From NCBI GenBank assembly GCA_000719105.1, contig JODX01000017.1:62001-126000 (forward strand): a stretch of 64,000 nucleotides of DNA, written 5' to 3'. This DNA comes from Streptomyces sclerotialus (GTDB lineage: Bacteria > Actinomycetota > Actinomycetes > Streptomycetales > Streptomycetaceae). The notes under the pieces were generated by a model, which saw only the letters and a program-made list of their open reading frames with translations, was not told where the DNA came from and ran no database searches. The stretch's first letter is position 1; the number at the start of each line of letters is the position of its first letter. Below, in pieces: positions 36,417 through 43,652 of the stretch. A program made the translations under genes and the position numbers.

Positions 36417-36431
36417 TGCCCCGTATAGGCG
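36417..36431. promoter_or_regulatory. LysR-type operator of dctA-glxK
   Basis: TGCCCCGTATAGGCG, preceded by ATCGA, matches the tartrate dehydrogenase site at 13 of 15 bases, including GTATAGGC. It is about 103 bp before the dctA start codon. Confidence 0.7.
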
Positions 36432-36774
36432 GGCCCTATGAATGAGGCGGCACCGCGCCGGCCGCGGGGGCACGCCGCCGGCATGCCCCGAAGGGGGGAT
36501 CTCCGGCTCCTCGCAGGTGACCGCGCGGGGTCCTGCGCACGGAGCCGGTGCCGTCGCGCAGTGCGGGGGATCACGGCCGGCGGCAACGGTCCGGAATGCC
36601 GTGACGCTGTGGACAACGGGCCCCGGGGCCGGGCGCGGAGCGGTCGGTATCCAGCGTGAGGCGGACGCGCGGAACCCGCCCTCCCGCGCATATTTCCACT
36701 CGTGTGAGTTACTTAGCCCGATGGGGCGACTTGCCCTTTCATCGACTGCTCCGATATCCATTTTTCTGTCGGTA

Positions 36775-36810
36775 CATCTCCGCCTCCGATCAGGGCCGGA
36801 GGCGGGGATG
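36775..36810. terminator. Distal hairpin of a double terminator
   Basis: A 14-bp stem with one G-T pair (CATCTCCGCCTCCG with CGGAGGCGGGGATG) and an 8-nt loop follows the larger hairpin after a gap of 8 bp. Confidence 0.6.
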
Positions 36811-36818
36811 TGCCGCGG

Positions 36819-36877
36819 CGCAATGAAGAAGCGCAGCCGCGGATCGAGGAGATCCGCTGCTGCGCTTCTTCATTGCG
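36819..36877 (-). terminator. Long near-perfect hairpin after the secreted protein gene
   Basis: Arms of 27 nt (36819-36845 and 36851-36877) pair with a single mismatch around a 5-nt loop. The structure lies 32 bp after the stop codon at 36910. It is longer than a normal terminator stem and includes the repeated motif GAAGAAGCGCAGC. Confidence 0.75.
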
Positions 36878-36909
36878 GGAGGAACCGGGACGCGGTCAGC
36901 CGCCGGCCG

Positions 36910-37350
36910 TCACGGGTCGCCGGCGCCGATGCCGTAGGTACCGTCCGCGCTGGTCGGGGCATGGATGCCGTCACCGCGGAAGTGGGCCTCGTAGCCGTTG
37001 ACCAGGATGTTGGCCACTTCCAGGTCGGAGGGGAGCTGGGCGTCGCAGGCCGCCGTGCCGTTGGGGTCGGTGAAGGCCTGGCAGATGTACTCCCGGCTGC
37101 CCGCGGTGGTGAAGACCACCTGCAGCCCGGACACGGGAGCGCCGTTGTCGGCGCGGTGAATCTCCGCGCGGTGGTGCGACAGTTTCCGGGACAGCAGCAG
37201 GATCTTGGCCTGGTGGGCGTCCATGTTCACCGGGACGGCGCGGGTGTGGGACACCGAGCCGGCCTGGGCGGCGCCGGACAGGGTGCCGGCGGTCAATGCC
37301 GCACTGCCGAGCAGGACGCCGAACATACGTCGAAGAGTGCGTGTTTTCAC
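36910..37350 (-). CDS. Small secreted protein with an Ig-like (Big) fold
   Basis: This 146-residue protein has a signal peptide of about 30 residues (KTRTLRRMFGVLLGSAALTA...AAQA). The mature part contains HRADNGAPVSGLQVVFTTAG and YICQAFTDPNGTAACDAQ, the pattern of bacterial Ig-like domains in which a conserved Cys pair flanks a turn (PVxGxxVxF...CxAxTDxxGxAxC). There is no catalytic motif, so it may be a structural or binding protein of the cell surface. The GTG at 37350 has GGAGGACTT directly upstream. It is a single gene ending in a double hairpin. Confidence 0.78.
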   Translation of the reverse strand: MKTRTLRRMFGVLLGSAALTAGTLSGAAQAGSVSHTRAVPVNMDAHQAKILLLSRKLSHHRAEIHRADNGAPVSGLQVVFTTAGSREYICQAFTDPNGTAACDAQLPSDLEVANILVNGYEAHFRGDGIHAPTSADGTYGIGAGDP

Positions 37351-37773
37351 AAGTCCTCCGATGGCCGCGCGACAGCCGCGCGAAGAAATGGGGAATCCCG
37401 GCCGCCTTTCGCCGGGAGGCCCACAATCTGACAGGCACACCGGCATACAGGCAATAGAACATACGCACCTGTAAGCGGGCGAGAAAAGGCCGGCCGGAAC
37501 TGCCGTATACTCCCGCGATTTTCACGGTGAGCACAGCGGTGAACACATTGCGGGGAGGGTGCGCGTGGGTGTTTTTCATATCGTCATTCCGTACGGGTAT
37601 GTACGGGCGCGCCGGTGACCGGGGGGCCGGCGGCGGTGACCCGGTCGATGATCAGCCACTGTCCGAACCCGGGTAGGCTGGTGAGGCTGCGGCTTCCCAC
37701 TGCCACCGTCCCCATGAGGTGTGTCACGCCTGCGGCAGACGAATTGGTCTTGTGGCATGAGGATGAGACACAG
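37351..37773. other. Divergent promoter region between secreted protein and Ser/Thr kinase
   Basis: These 423 bases between divergent genes include the AT-rich start of both promoters. I see a CGCGCG-ACAGC-CGCGCG dyad near 37364 and a GTACGGGTATGTACGGG direct repeat near 37590. An upstream open frame precedes the kinase start but its residues are not kinase-like. Confidence 0.4.
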
Positions 37774-39204
37774 GTGCTGATAGCCGGCCGTTACCAGCTG
37801 CATGACCCGATCGGCCGAGGCGCGATGGGCGAGGTCTGGCGGGCCTACGACGAGACGCTCGGCAGGCCCGTGGCCGTCAAGCTCCTGCTCAACCAGGGCG
37901 CCGACGCGACCGCGGCCTCACGCTTCCGGCTGGAGGCACAGACCGCCGGCCGGCTCAACCACCCGAACGTGGTGGGCGTCCTCGACTTCGGCGAGCAGGA
38001 GGACCGCCTCTACCTGGTGATGGAGCTGGTCGAGGGGGACAGTCTCGCCCGGCTGCTCACCGACTCCGGGACGCTGCCCGCCGAGCGCGTGGCCCGCATC
38101 GCCGCCGAGGCGGCCGCCGGGCTCGCCGCCGCTCACCGGCAGGGCATCGTCCACCGGGACATCAAGCCCGCCAACCTCCTCCTGGACGCCCACGGCACCT
38201 GCAAGATCGGGGACTTCGGCATCGCCCGGTTCCTCGACGACCCCGGCGCCGCGCTCACCGCCACCGGGCACATCGTCGGCACCAGCCTGTACATCGCGCC
38301 CGAGCGCGCCCTGGGCGAGACCGCGGGCCCGCCCTCCGACATGTACTCGCTGGGCTGCGTGCTCTACCAGCTCCTCACCGGCCGCCCGCCGTTCGAGGCC
38401 GACAGCGCGGTCGGCATCCTCCACCAGCACCTCGACAGCGCCCCCGTACCGCCTCGCGAGCTGGGCGTCGCCATCCCGCCCGCCTTCGAGAACTACCTGC
38501 TCGGTCTGCTCAACAAGCAGCCCCAGGACCGGCCGACGGCCGAGCAGGCGGCCGAGTGGTTCGCGTCGGGGTCCTGGCAGGGCCGCGCCGAGCCCCTGCC
38601 CGCCGCCGCCCCCATGACCGCCCCCATGGCCGCTCCCGCAGCCGCTTCTCCGGCCGTTGCCGGACATGCGCAGGGGCCCGTCCCGCTCGGCGAGACCGGC
38701 CCCGCGACCACCTACATGCTGCCGAAGGCCGCCGGGGCCGCGAACCGCGCGGGCCGCGGGCACGGCGCACGCCGGACCGGTGCCGGCGGGCCCGCCGGAC
38801 GCCGGCCGAAGGTGGTGGGCGCCGTCGCCGGCGCGGCTCTCTTCCTGGCCGCGGTACTCGTCGGCATGGCGTGGTTCTCGCCCGACGGCAGCTCCGCGGA
38901 GACTCCTTCACCGAGCGACTCGCCGACCGCGTCGGCCAGTTCCTCCGGCTCCGATTCCGCGTCCGACTCCGACTCCGACTCCGGTACCGGCTCCTCCCCC
39001 GCTTCCGTACCGGCGGCGCCGCAGCAGAGTCCGTCGTCGGCCGACGCATCCGCACCGTCTCCGGAGACAAGTCCCGGCAGTACTCCCGGGCAGACCCGGC
39101 CCCCGCAGACAACAGCCACCGCAGAGCAGCAGGAGAACCAGCAGAGCGAGAACGAGGACGAGCCGGACGAGGAGGAGCCGGACGAGGACGAGAACGGGAA
39201 CTGA
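37774..39204 (+). CDS. Membrane-anchored Ser/Thr protein kinase (PknB type)
   Basis: This 476-residue protein has a full Hanks-type kinase domain at residues 1-270: YQLHDPIGRGAMGEVWRAYD (Gly-rich loop), VAVKLLL (ATP Lys), HRDIKPANLLLD (catalytic loop), DFGIARF (DFG) and YIAPERALGE (APE). A Pro/Ala-rich linker leads to one membrane helix (VVGAVAGAALFLAAVLVGMAW) and a Ser/Thr-rich extracellular tail of about 100 residues that ends in an acidic EDEPDEEEPDEDEN run. There are no PASTA repeats, so it is not the cell-wall sensing PknB orthologue. The GTG at 37774 is chosen because the kinase domain begins directly after it. The frame extends 53 codons further upstream. Confidence 0.9.
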   Translation: MLIAGRYQLHDPIGRGAMGEVWRAYDETLGRPVAVKLLLNQGADATAASRFRLEAQTAGRLNHPNVVGVLDFGEQEDRLYLVMELVEGDSLARLLTDSGTLPAERVARIAAEAAAGLAAAHRQGIVHRDIKPANLLLDAHGTCKIGDFGIARFLDDPGAALTATGHIVGTSLYIAPERALGETAGPPSDMYSLGCVLYQLLTGRPPFEADSAVGILHQHLDSAPVPPRELGVAIPPAFENYLLGLLNKQPQDRPTAEQAAEWFASGSWQGRAEPLPAAAPMTAPMAAPAAASPAVAGHAQGPVPLGETGPATTYMLPKAAGAANRAGRGHGARRTGAGGPAGRRPKVVGAVAGAALFLAAVLVGMAWFSPDGSSAETPSPSDSPTASASSSGSDSASDSDSDSGTGSSPASVPAAPQQSPSSADASAPSPETSPGSTPGQTRPPQTTATAEQQENQQSENEDEPDEEEPDEDENGN

Positions 39205-39230
39205 CCCGGCAGCGCTCGTCCAGCCGGCCG

Positions 39231-39294
39231 TCCCGTATCGACGTCGCCCCGTATCGGCGTCGCCCCGTATCGACGTCTTTCCGTACCGGCCCCG
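39231..39294. repeat. 16-bp tandem repeat, about four units
   Basis: TCCCGTATCGACGTCG, CCCCGTATCGGCGTCG, CCCCGTATCGACGTCT and a fourth diverged copy TTCCGTACCGGCCCCG run without gaps just after the kinase gene. The units share CCGTAYCG with the 17-bp array at 31397. Confidence 0.75.
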
Positions 39295-39454
39295 TCCCGC
39301 CCCGGCAGCCGCCTCCCTTCGTCCCGCCCAGGGCCCAGAAGGCGACAACCGGCCCTCCGTGCACTCTTCGTCGGCCACCGAAAAGGGTGGCTTTCGGCCT
39401 TTCCCGCCGCGCCCGTCCGGACCGCGCTCCGTGCGGCCCTCGACGGCCCTATGC

Positions 39455-39472
39455 TTCTACGCGTTTGTAGAA
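39455..39472. promoter_or_regulatory. Candidate operator (TTCTAC-N6-GTAGAA)
   Basis: A dyad with 6-bp perfect arms and a GCGTTT centre lies 160 bp upstream of the Spo0M-like gene. The shape is reminiscent of BlaI/MecI- or CopY-type sites (TACAnnTGTA-like), but no such regulator is nearby. Confidence 0.45.
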
Positions 39473-39631
39473 TCAACCACCGCGGAGCCTGGGCGGACAA
39501 GAGGCTGCCCGAGCTGAAGCATGTCCGCCGGGCGCAGGCGCTCGTCGCGCCGAACACGGCCGAGTAGCCGGTCGTACGCCCGTACACCACCCCCTCTTGA
39601 ACCACACGCACGTAAAGGAGTGGACGCCACG

Positions 39632-40651
39632 ATGGTGTTCAAACGACTGCTCGGCTCGCTCGGTGTGGGCGGCCCCACGGTCGACACGGTCCTCGACCCC
39701 GGGGCGGTCCGGCCCGGCGGCGCGCTGACGGGCCAGGTTCATCTCAAGGGCGGCAGCGCCGACTTCGACATCGAGCACATCACCCTGGAGCTGGTGGCCC
39801 GGGTCGAGGCCGAGCACGAGGACGGCGAGAGCGAGGGCGTCGTCGCCTTCGAGCGGTTCACCGTCGGCGGCGGCTTCCGGCTGGCCGAGGGCGAGCCGCG
39901 CAGCGTGCCGTTCAGCGTGACGCTGCCGTGGGAGACGCCGATCACCGAGCTGTACGGGCAGGGGCTGGGCATCGTGCTCGGCGTGCGCACCGAGCTCGCG
40001 GTGGCCGGCGCGAAGGACAAGGGCGACCTCGACCCGCTGAGCGTCGCCCCGCTGCCCGTGCAGGAGGCGGTCCTGGAGGCGCTCGGCCAACTCGGCTTCG
40101 GCTTCCGGTCGGCCGACCTGGAGTACGGCCGGATCGGCGGCACCGGCCAGCAACTGCCCTTCTACCAGGAGCTGGAGCTCGCCCCGGCGCCCCAGTACGC
40201 CCATCAGGTGAACGAGATCGAGGTCTCCTTCCTCGCCCACCCGGGCGGGATGGAGGTGGTCCTGGAGGCCGACAAGCGCGGTGGCTTCCTCACTCCCGGC
40301 CACGACGCGCTGACCCGGTTCACCGTCTCCCACGAGGGCGTCGAGCACCAGGACTGGAACACGCTCGTCGACGGCTGGATCCGCCAACTCGTCGAACACC
40401 GCTCCTCCTACGGTGCACATGCCGCGTACGGGCACGGCGACCCGTACGCCGGGCACGGGCCCGGGCACGGCGAGTACCACGGTCACGGCGAACACCACGA
40501 CGGCCACCGTTCCGGCCCCGGCATGGGCACCGCCGTCGCGGCGGGCGCGGCCGGGCTCGCGGTCGGCGTCGTCGGCGGCATGGTGGCGGCCGAAGTCGTC
40601 GACGAGGTGGGCGACTTCTTCGAGGGCGACGAGGAGGAAGAGGAGGGCTGA
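39632..40651 (+). CDS. Spo0M-family sporulation-control protein
   Basis: This 339-residue protein matches the SpoOM (arrestin-like fold) family. The N-terminal 130 residues (VFKRLLGSLGVGGPTVDTVL, RPGGALTGQVHLKGG, VPFSVTLPWETPITE) form the first beta-sandwich. A second follows (PLPVQEAVLEALGQLGFGF, LPFYQELEL, EIEVSFLAHPGGMEVVLEADKR). A His/Gly-rich linker (GHGPGHGEYHGHGEHHDGH) and an Ala/Gly helix with an acidic end form the tail. In Bacillus the protein tempers sporulation initiation; its role in actinomycetes is not settled. The ATG at 39632 has AAAGGAG ahead. The His-rich linker might bind metal. Confidence 0.9.
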   Translation: MVFKRLLGSLGVGGPTVDTVLDPGAVRPGGALTGQVHLKGGSADFDIEHITLELVARVEAEHEDGESEGVVAFERFTVGGGFRLAEGEPRSVPFSVTLPWETPITELYGQGLGIVLGVRTELAVAGAKDKGDLDPLSVAPLPVQEAVLEALGQLGFGFRSADLEYGRIGGTGQQLPFYQELELAPAPQYAHQVNEIEVSFLAHPGGMEVVLEADKRGGFLTPGHDALTRFTVSHEGVEHQDWNTLVDGWIRQLVEHRSSYGAHAAYGHGDPYAGHGPGHGEYHGHGEHHDGHRSGPGMGTAVAAGAAGLAVGVVGGMVAAEVVDEVGDFFEGDEEEEEG

Positions 40652-40702
40652 GCGGCCGGGGCGGGACCGGGCCACCGGGCTCCTCCCGTCCCCGGAGGCC
40701 AG

Positions 40703-40738
40703 GGCGGAGGCCGGCCCACGCCATGGCCGGCCTCCGCC
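40703..40738 (+). terminator. Terminator of the Spo0M gene
   Basis: A perfect 13-bp stem (GGCGGAGGCCGGC with GCCGGCCTCCGCC) around a 10-nt loop lies 51 bp after the stop. A partial copy of its core, GGCCGGCCCACGCCATGGCC, recurs at about 40752-40771. Confidence 0.75.
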
Positions 40739-41422
40739 GTTCGGGGTACGGGGCCGGCCCACGCCATGGCCGGCTCCGTCCCGGGGGCGGACCAACGCCC
40801 TCATGTGATGTGTCGCGCGGGTCCGGTAGCTGTGTGCAGCAGGTGCCGGGGCAGGATCAGCACGCCCGCCGGAGTGAGAGCCGCCCGGCCCCTCGTCCGC
40901 CGTCCGGCCCGGGGCCGTGGCCGGCCGGTCGACGGTGTGCCGGAGGGAGCACGGCCCGTCTCCGGTCCGGGCGGCGCCTCCGTCGGCGCGACCGGCGATG
41001 CGTGGTGCGTCATGCTCCAAGAATCCGCGGTCGGCGGAGCGCGTCCCACCCGGCGACCTTCCGAGGAGACCCAGCCGAACGGCTGGTCCTGTCCGGCCGG
41101 TCGGCCGGTCGCCGAATCCGCCAGCCCGGCGGGAAACCGCCGCGGGGCGCGGAGGCAGGGCCGTGGACGTGATACGCATCGAGCGGCGGACGGACGACGG
41201 ACGGCAGACTGGGCCACGAGAGCCGAGCAGGCGACAAGCCGCAGACCGTAAGCAGTAATCAGTGAGCAGTAGGCAGTAGACAGTAGGCAGTAGGCAGTGC
41301 GCGGTCGGTTACCGGCGACCGGCAGTGGGGACAGCGGAGTCGGGCGGACGGGACGGGCGGCAGGGACGGCGGGGGCCGCGGCGGACCGACGTGCCGCGGG
41401 CCGGCGGACGAGCGGAGCGCAG
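40739..41422. other. 684-bp region without a supported gene
   Basis: The stretch between the Spo0M terminator and the response regulator contains open frames on both strands but none has family features or a good start. It includes a repeated terminator core near 40752 and the heptanucleotide array at 41253-41301. It is the largest gene-free gap in the window. Confidence 0.5.
41253..41301. repeat. Heptanucleotide tandem repeat (CAGTAGG)
   Basis: Seven consecutive units, CAGTAAT, CAGTGAG, CAGTAGG, CAGTAGA, CAGTAGG, CAGTAGG and CAGTGCG, lie 122 bp upstream of the response-regulator start. The composition is far less GC-rich than the surroundings. Confidence 0.85.
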
Positions 41423-42091
41423 GTGATCCGGGTACTGGTGGTGGACGACGAGGCCCTGATCCGTACGGGCTTCCAGCACATCCTCGGTGCCGCCCAGGAC
41501 ATCGAGGTGGTGGCGGCGGTGCCCGGCGGCGAGGCGGTGCGGGCGGTGCGCGAGGCCGCGCCGGACGTGGTCCTGCTGGACATCCGGATGCCGGACGTGG
41601 ACGGCCTGACCGTGCTGGCCGAGCTGCGCCGGCTGGCCCGGCCGCCGGTGGTGGCCATGCTCACCACCTTCGACACCGACGAGTACGTCACCACCGCGCT
41701 GCGCTCCGGCGCCGCCGGGTTCCTGCTCAAGGACACCGACCCGGAGCAACTGCCCTATCTGGTGCGCACCCTGGCCGGGGGCGGCACCGTGCTCTCCTCC
41801 GGCGTCACCCGCCGAGTGGTGGACGGCTACCTCGACACCGGGGTGCGCGAGCCCACCGCCCTGCGTGTGGTCGCCCGGCTGACCGAACGCGAGCGGGCGG
41901 TGCTGGTCCTCATGGCGGAGGGGCTCGCCAACACCGACATCGGCGAACGCATGCACCTGAGCCTGGGCACCGTCAAAGGCCACGTCACCGCCATCTTCGC
42001 CAAGTTGCAGGTGAGCAGCCGCGTGCAGGCGGCACTGATCGCCGAGCGCGCCGGCCTGCTCAGGTCATCGCGGGACGGGGAGGAGACATGA
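41423..42091 (+). CDS. NarL/FixJ-family response regulator
   Basis: This 222-residue regulator has a receiver domain (IRVLVVDDEALIRTGFQHIL, phospho-acceptor Asp in VVLLDIRMPDVDG, the switch Thr in AMLTTFD and Lys in GFLLKDT) and a C-terminal LuxR/NarL HTH (LTERERAVLVLMAEGLANTD then IGERMHLSLGTVKGHVTAIF). The GTG at 41423 has GGAGC upstream. The stop overlaps the start of the histidine kinase gene (ATGA), so the order is regulator first, kinase second, the reverse of most actinomycete NarL pairs. Target genes are not evident. A seven-unit repeat in its promoter may tune expression. Confidence 0.92.
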   Translation: MIRVLVVDDEALIRTGFQHILGAAQDIEVVAAVPGGEAVRAVREAAPDVVLLDIRMPDVDGLTVLAELRRLARPPVVAMLTTFDTDEYVTTALRSGAAGFLLKDTDPEQLPYLVRTLAGGGTVLSSGVTRRVVDGYLDTGVREPTALRVVARLTERERAVLVLMAEGLANTDIGERMHLSLGTVKGHVTAIFAKLQVSSRVQAALIAERAGLLRSSRDGEET

Positions 42092-43419
42092 CCAGCCGGA
42101 GCACGACCACCACAGGCACCAGCGCACAAAACACCACCGCCCAAGGCGCCACCACCCGGGGCGGCACGACCCGGCGTACGGCCGCCCGGCGCAGGACCAG
42201 CCGGTCCACGACCACCAGGAGCCCGACCTCCCAGGGCGGGGACACCGGGGAACCGGCGGGTTCCGGCGCGGGTTCCGGCACCGGTTCCGGCACCGCCACC
42301 CGGCGTCCACCCGGCCGGCACCTGCCCGGTCCGGTCGTCGACGCCGCTCTCGTCGTGGCCGCGCTGGCGGACGTGCGGATCAACGTTCCGCACGACTACG
42401 AGCAGGGCATGGTGTGTGCCCTGCTCGCCGCCTTCGCCCTTCCCCTGCGCCGCCATCTGCCCCTGACGGCCTTCCTCCTCACGCTCCTCTCGGCCCTGTT
42501 CACCGACGCGGTGTTCGCCCCCCTGGCCGCCCTGTACACACTGTCCTCGCTCAAGCACAACCGTGCCCTGCTCGCCGTCTGCGCCCTCGTCTACGCGATC
42601 AGCGACTTCCTGCCGTGGCGGTGGTGGAAGATGGAACCCGACGAAATGATCGAGGGCGTCAGTCTGATCAATCTCACCTACACCGTGGCATGGGCCACCG
42701 CCCCGGTCTTCCTGGGCCAGCTCGTCCAGGCCAGGCGGGAACTGTCGGTCCGGCTCGACGAGATCTCCGAGGCCCGCGAACACGAACGGCTGCTCACCGC
42801 CCAGAGCGTGCTGGCCAGGGAACGCGCCCAGCTCGCCCGGGAGATGCACGACGTGGTCGCCCACCAGGTCAGCCTGATCGCCGTACAGGCCGGAGCGCTC
42901 CAGGTGGGCACCCGCGACGTCGAGACGAGGGAGGCCGCCGCCACCATCCGCCGGCTCAGCGTGCAGACGCTGGAGGAGCTGCGGCACATGGTCAGCGTGT
43001 TGCGGGCCTCCGGCAGCCGCCCCACCGAACTCACTCCGCAGCCCTCCCTGGCCGACCTCCGACGCCTGGTCGACGGCAGCGGGATCGATGCGGAGCTCCA
43101 CGCCGACCTGCCCGGCACGTTGTCGGCCACCGTCCAGCGCGCCGTCTACCGCACCGTCCAGGAGGCCCTGACCAACGTCCGCAAGCACGCCCCCGGGGCC
43201 ACGGCGACGATCCGCCTCTGCCATGAGGGAGGTACGGTCCGCGTCACCGTCGCCAACACCGCCCCCACCCGCCCGGCACTCCCCCTGCCCGGCGCCCACC
43301 ACGGGCTCGTCGGCCTGCGCCAGCGCGCCGAGCTCCTCGGCGGCACCGTGACCTCGGGCCCCACGAAGGAGGGCGGGTACGAGCTCCACCTGGAACTGCC
43401 GGCGGACGCCGGGCGTTAG
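42088..43419 (+). CDS. Sensor histidine kinase, NarL-partner (HisKA_3) type
   Basis: This 443-residue kinase begins with a Thr/Ser/Arg/Gly-rich low-complexity segment of about 75 residues, followed by roughly four membrane helices (PVVDAALVVAALADV, MVCALLAAFALPL, AFLLTLLSALFTDAVFAPL, TVAWATAPVFLGQLV). The HisKA_3 helix ARERAQLAREMHDVVAHQVS contains the phospho-His. The HATPase domain has an N-box, EALTNVRKHAPGA, and a G-box, HHGLVGLRQRAELLGG. The ATG is fixed by the ATGA overlap with the regulator gene. Its stop codon overlaps the stop of the convergent fdsD gene by 4 bp. Confidence 0.91.
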   Translation: MTSRSTTTTGTSAQNTTAQGATTRGGTTRRTAARRRTSRSTTTRSPTSQGGDTGEPAGSGAGSGTGSGTATRRPPGRHLPGPVVDAALVVAALADVRINVPHDYEQGMVCALLAAFALPLRRHLPLTAFLLTLLSALFTDAVFAPLAALYTLSSLKHNRALLAVCALVYAISDFLPWRWWKMEPDEMIEGVSLINLTYTVAWATAPVFLGQLVQARRELSVRLDEISEAREHERLLTAQSVLARERAQLAREMHDVVAHQVSLIAVQAGALQVGTRDVETREAAATIRRLSVQTLEELRHMVSVLRASGSRPTELTPQPSLADLRRLVDGSGIDAELHADLPGTLSATVQRAVYRTVQEALTNVRKHAPGATATIRLCHEGGTVRVTVANTAPTRPALPLPGAHHGLVGLRQRAELLGGTVTSGPTKEGGYELHLELPADAGR

Positions 43420-43652
43420 GGCCGCGGCAGTGGCGGTGGCAGGAGCGCCGCCACCGCCCTGACCAGCGGGTCCAGGGCGGGGTGGCCGGCCTCGGCGTCC
43501 TCGGTCAGCCGGGTGCGCATCCGGGGGTCCCAGAAGGCCCGGATGTGCGCGGCGATCTCCTCGGCGGCCGTGGCCGGGTCGCGGTGCCGGAACTGGGCGG
43601 CGATCTCGTTGGCCAGCCGTATGTGGGCCGGGGTGGGTGCCGTGGTCGTCAT
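43416..43652 (-). CDS. fdsD: Formate dehydrogenase delta subunit
   Basis: This 78-residue protein ends the formate dehydrogenase operon. The blocks HIRLANEIAAQFRH, EEIAAHIRAFWDPRMRTRL and HPALDPLVRAVAAL are typical of FdsD, which assists maturation or stability of the Mo-dependent NAD enzyme. The ATG overlaps the fdsA stop as ATGA. Its TAA overlaps the TAG of the convergent histidine kinase gene. Confidence 0.9.
   Translation of the reverse strand: MTTTAPTPAHIRLANEIAAQFRHRDPATAAEEIAAHIRAFWDPRMRTRLTEDAEAGHPALDPLVRAVAALLPPPLPRP

Larger units (their letters stand above)
36315..36909. other. Long intergenic region between dctA and the secreted protein gene
   Basis: These 595 bases hold the dctA promoter and operator (36417-36431) and two strong hairpins (36775-36810, 36819-36877). 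An AT-rich patch at 36690-36775, which includes ACTCGTGTGAGT, looks like promoter DNA without a gene to drive. No coding region is supported. Confidence 0.45.
39205..39631. other. Intergenic region between the kinase and the Spo0M gene
   Basis: These 427 bases contain a 16-bp tandem repeat (39231-39294), a dyad (39455-39472) and the AAAGGAG site before the Spo0M start. A 38-codon frame (39451-39567) shows no protein family features and is not called. Confidence 0.45.

Noticed and set aside
39451..39567. A 38-codon frame over the TTCTAC-N6-GTAGAA dyad
   Set aside because: It lacks a ribosome-binding site and any family feature, and the dyad explains the conserved-looking part better.
40766..41251. 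Open frames in the gap before the response regulator
   Set aside because: None has a good start, family motif or gene-like composition, and the repeats there argue for non-coding DNA.
41253..41301. The heptanucleotide array as a possible origin or iteron set
   Set aside because: There are no DnaA boxes, rep gene or AT-rich unwinding region; a simple tandem repeat is sufficient.
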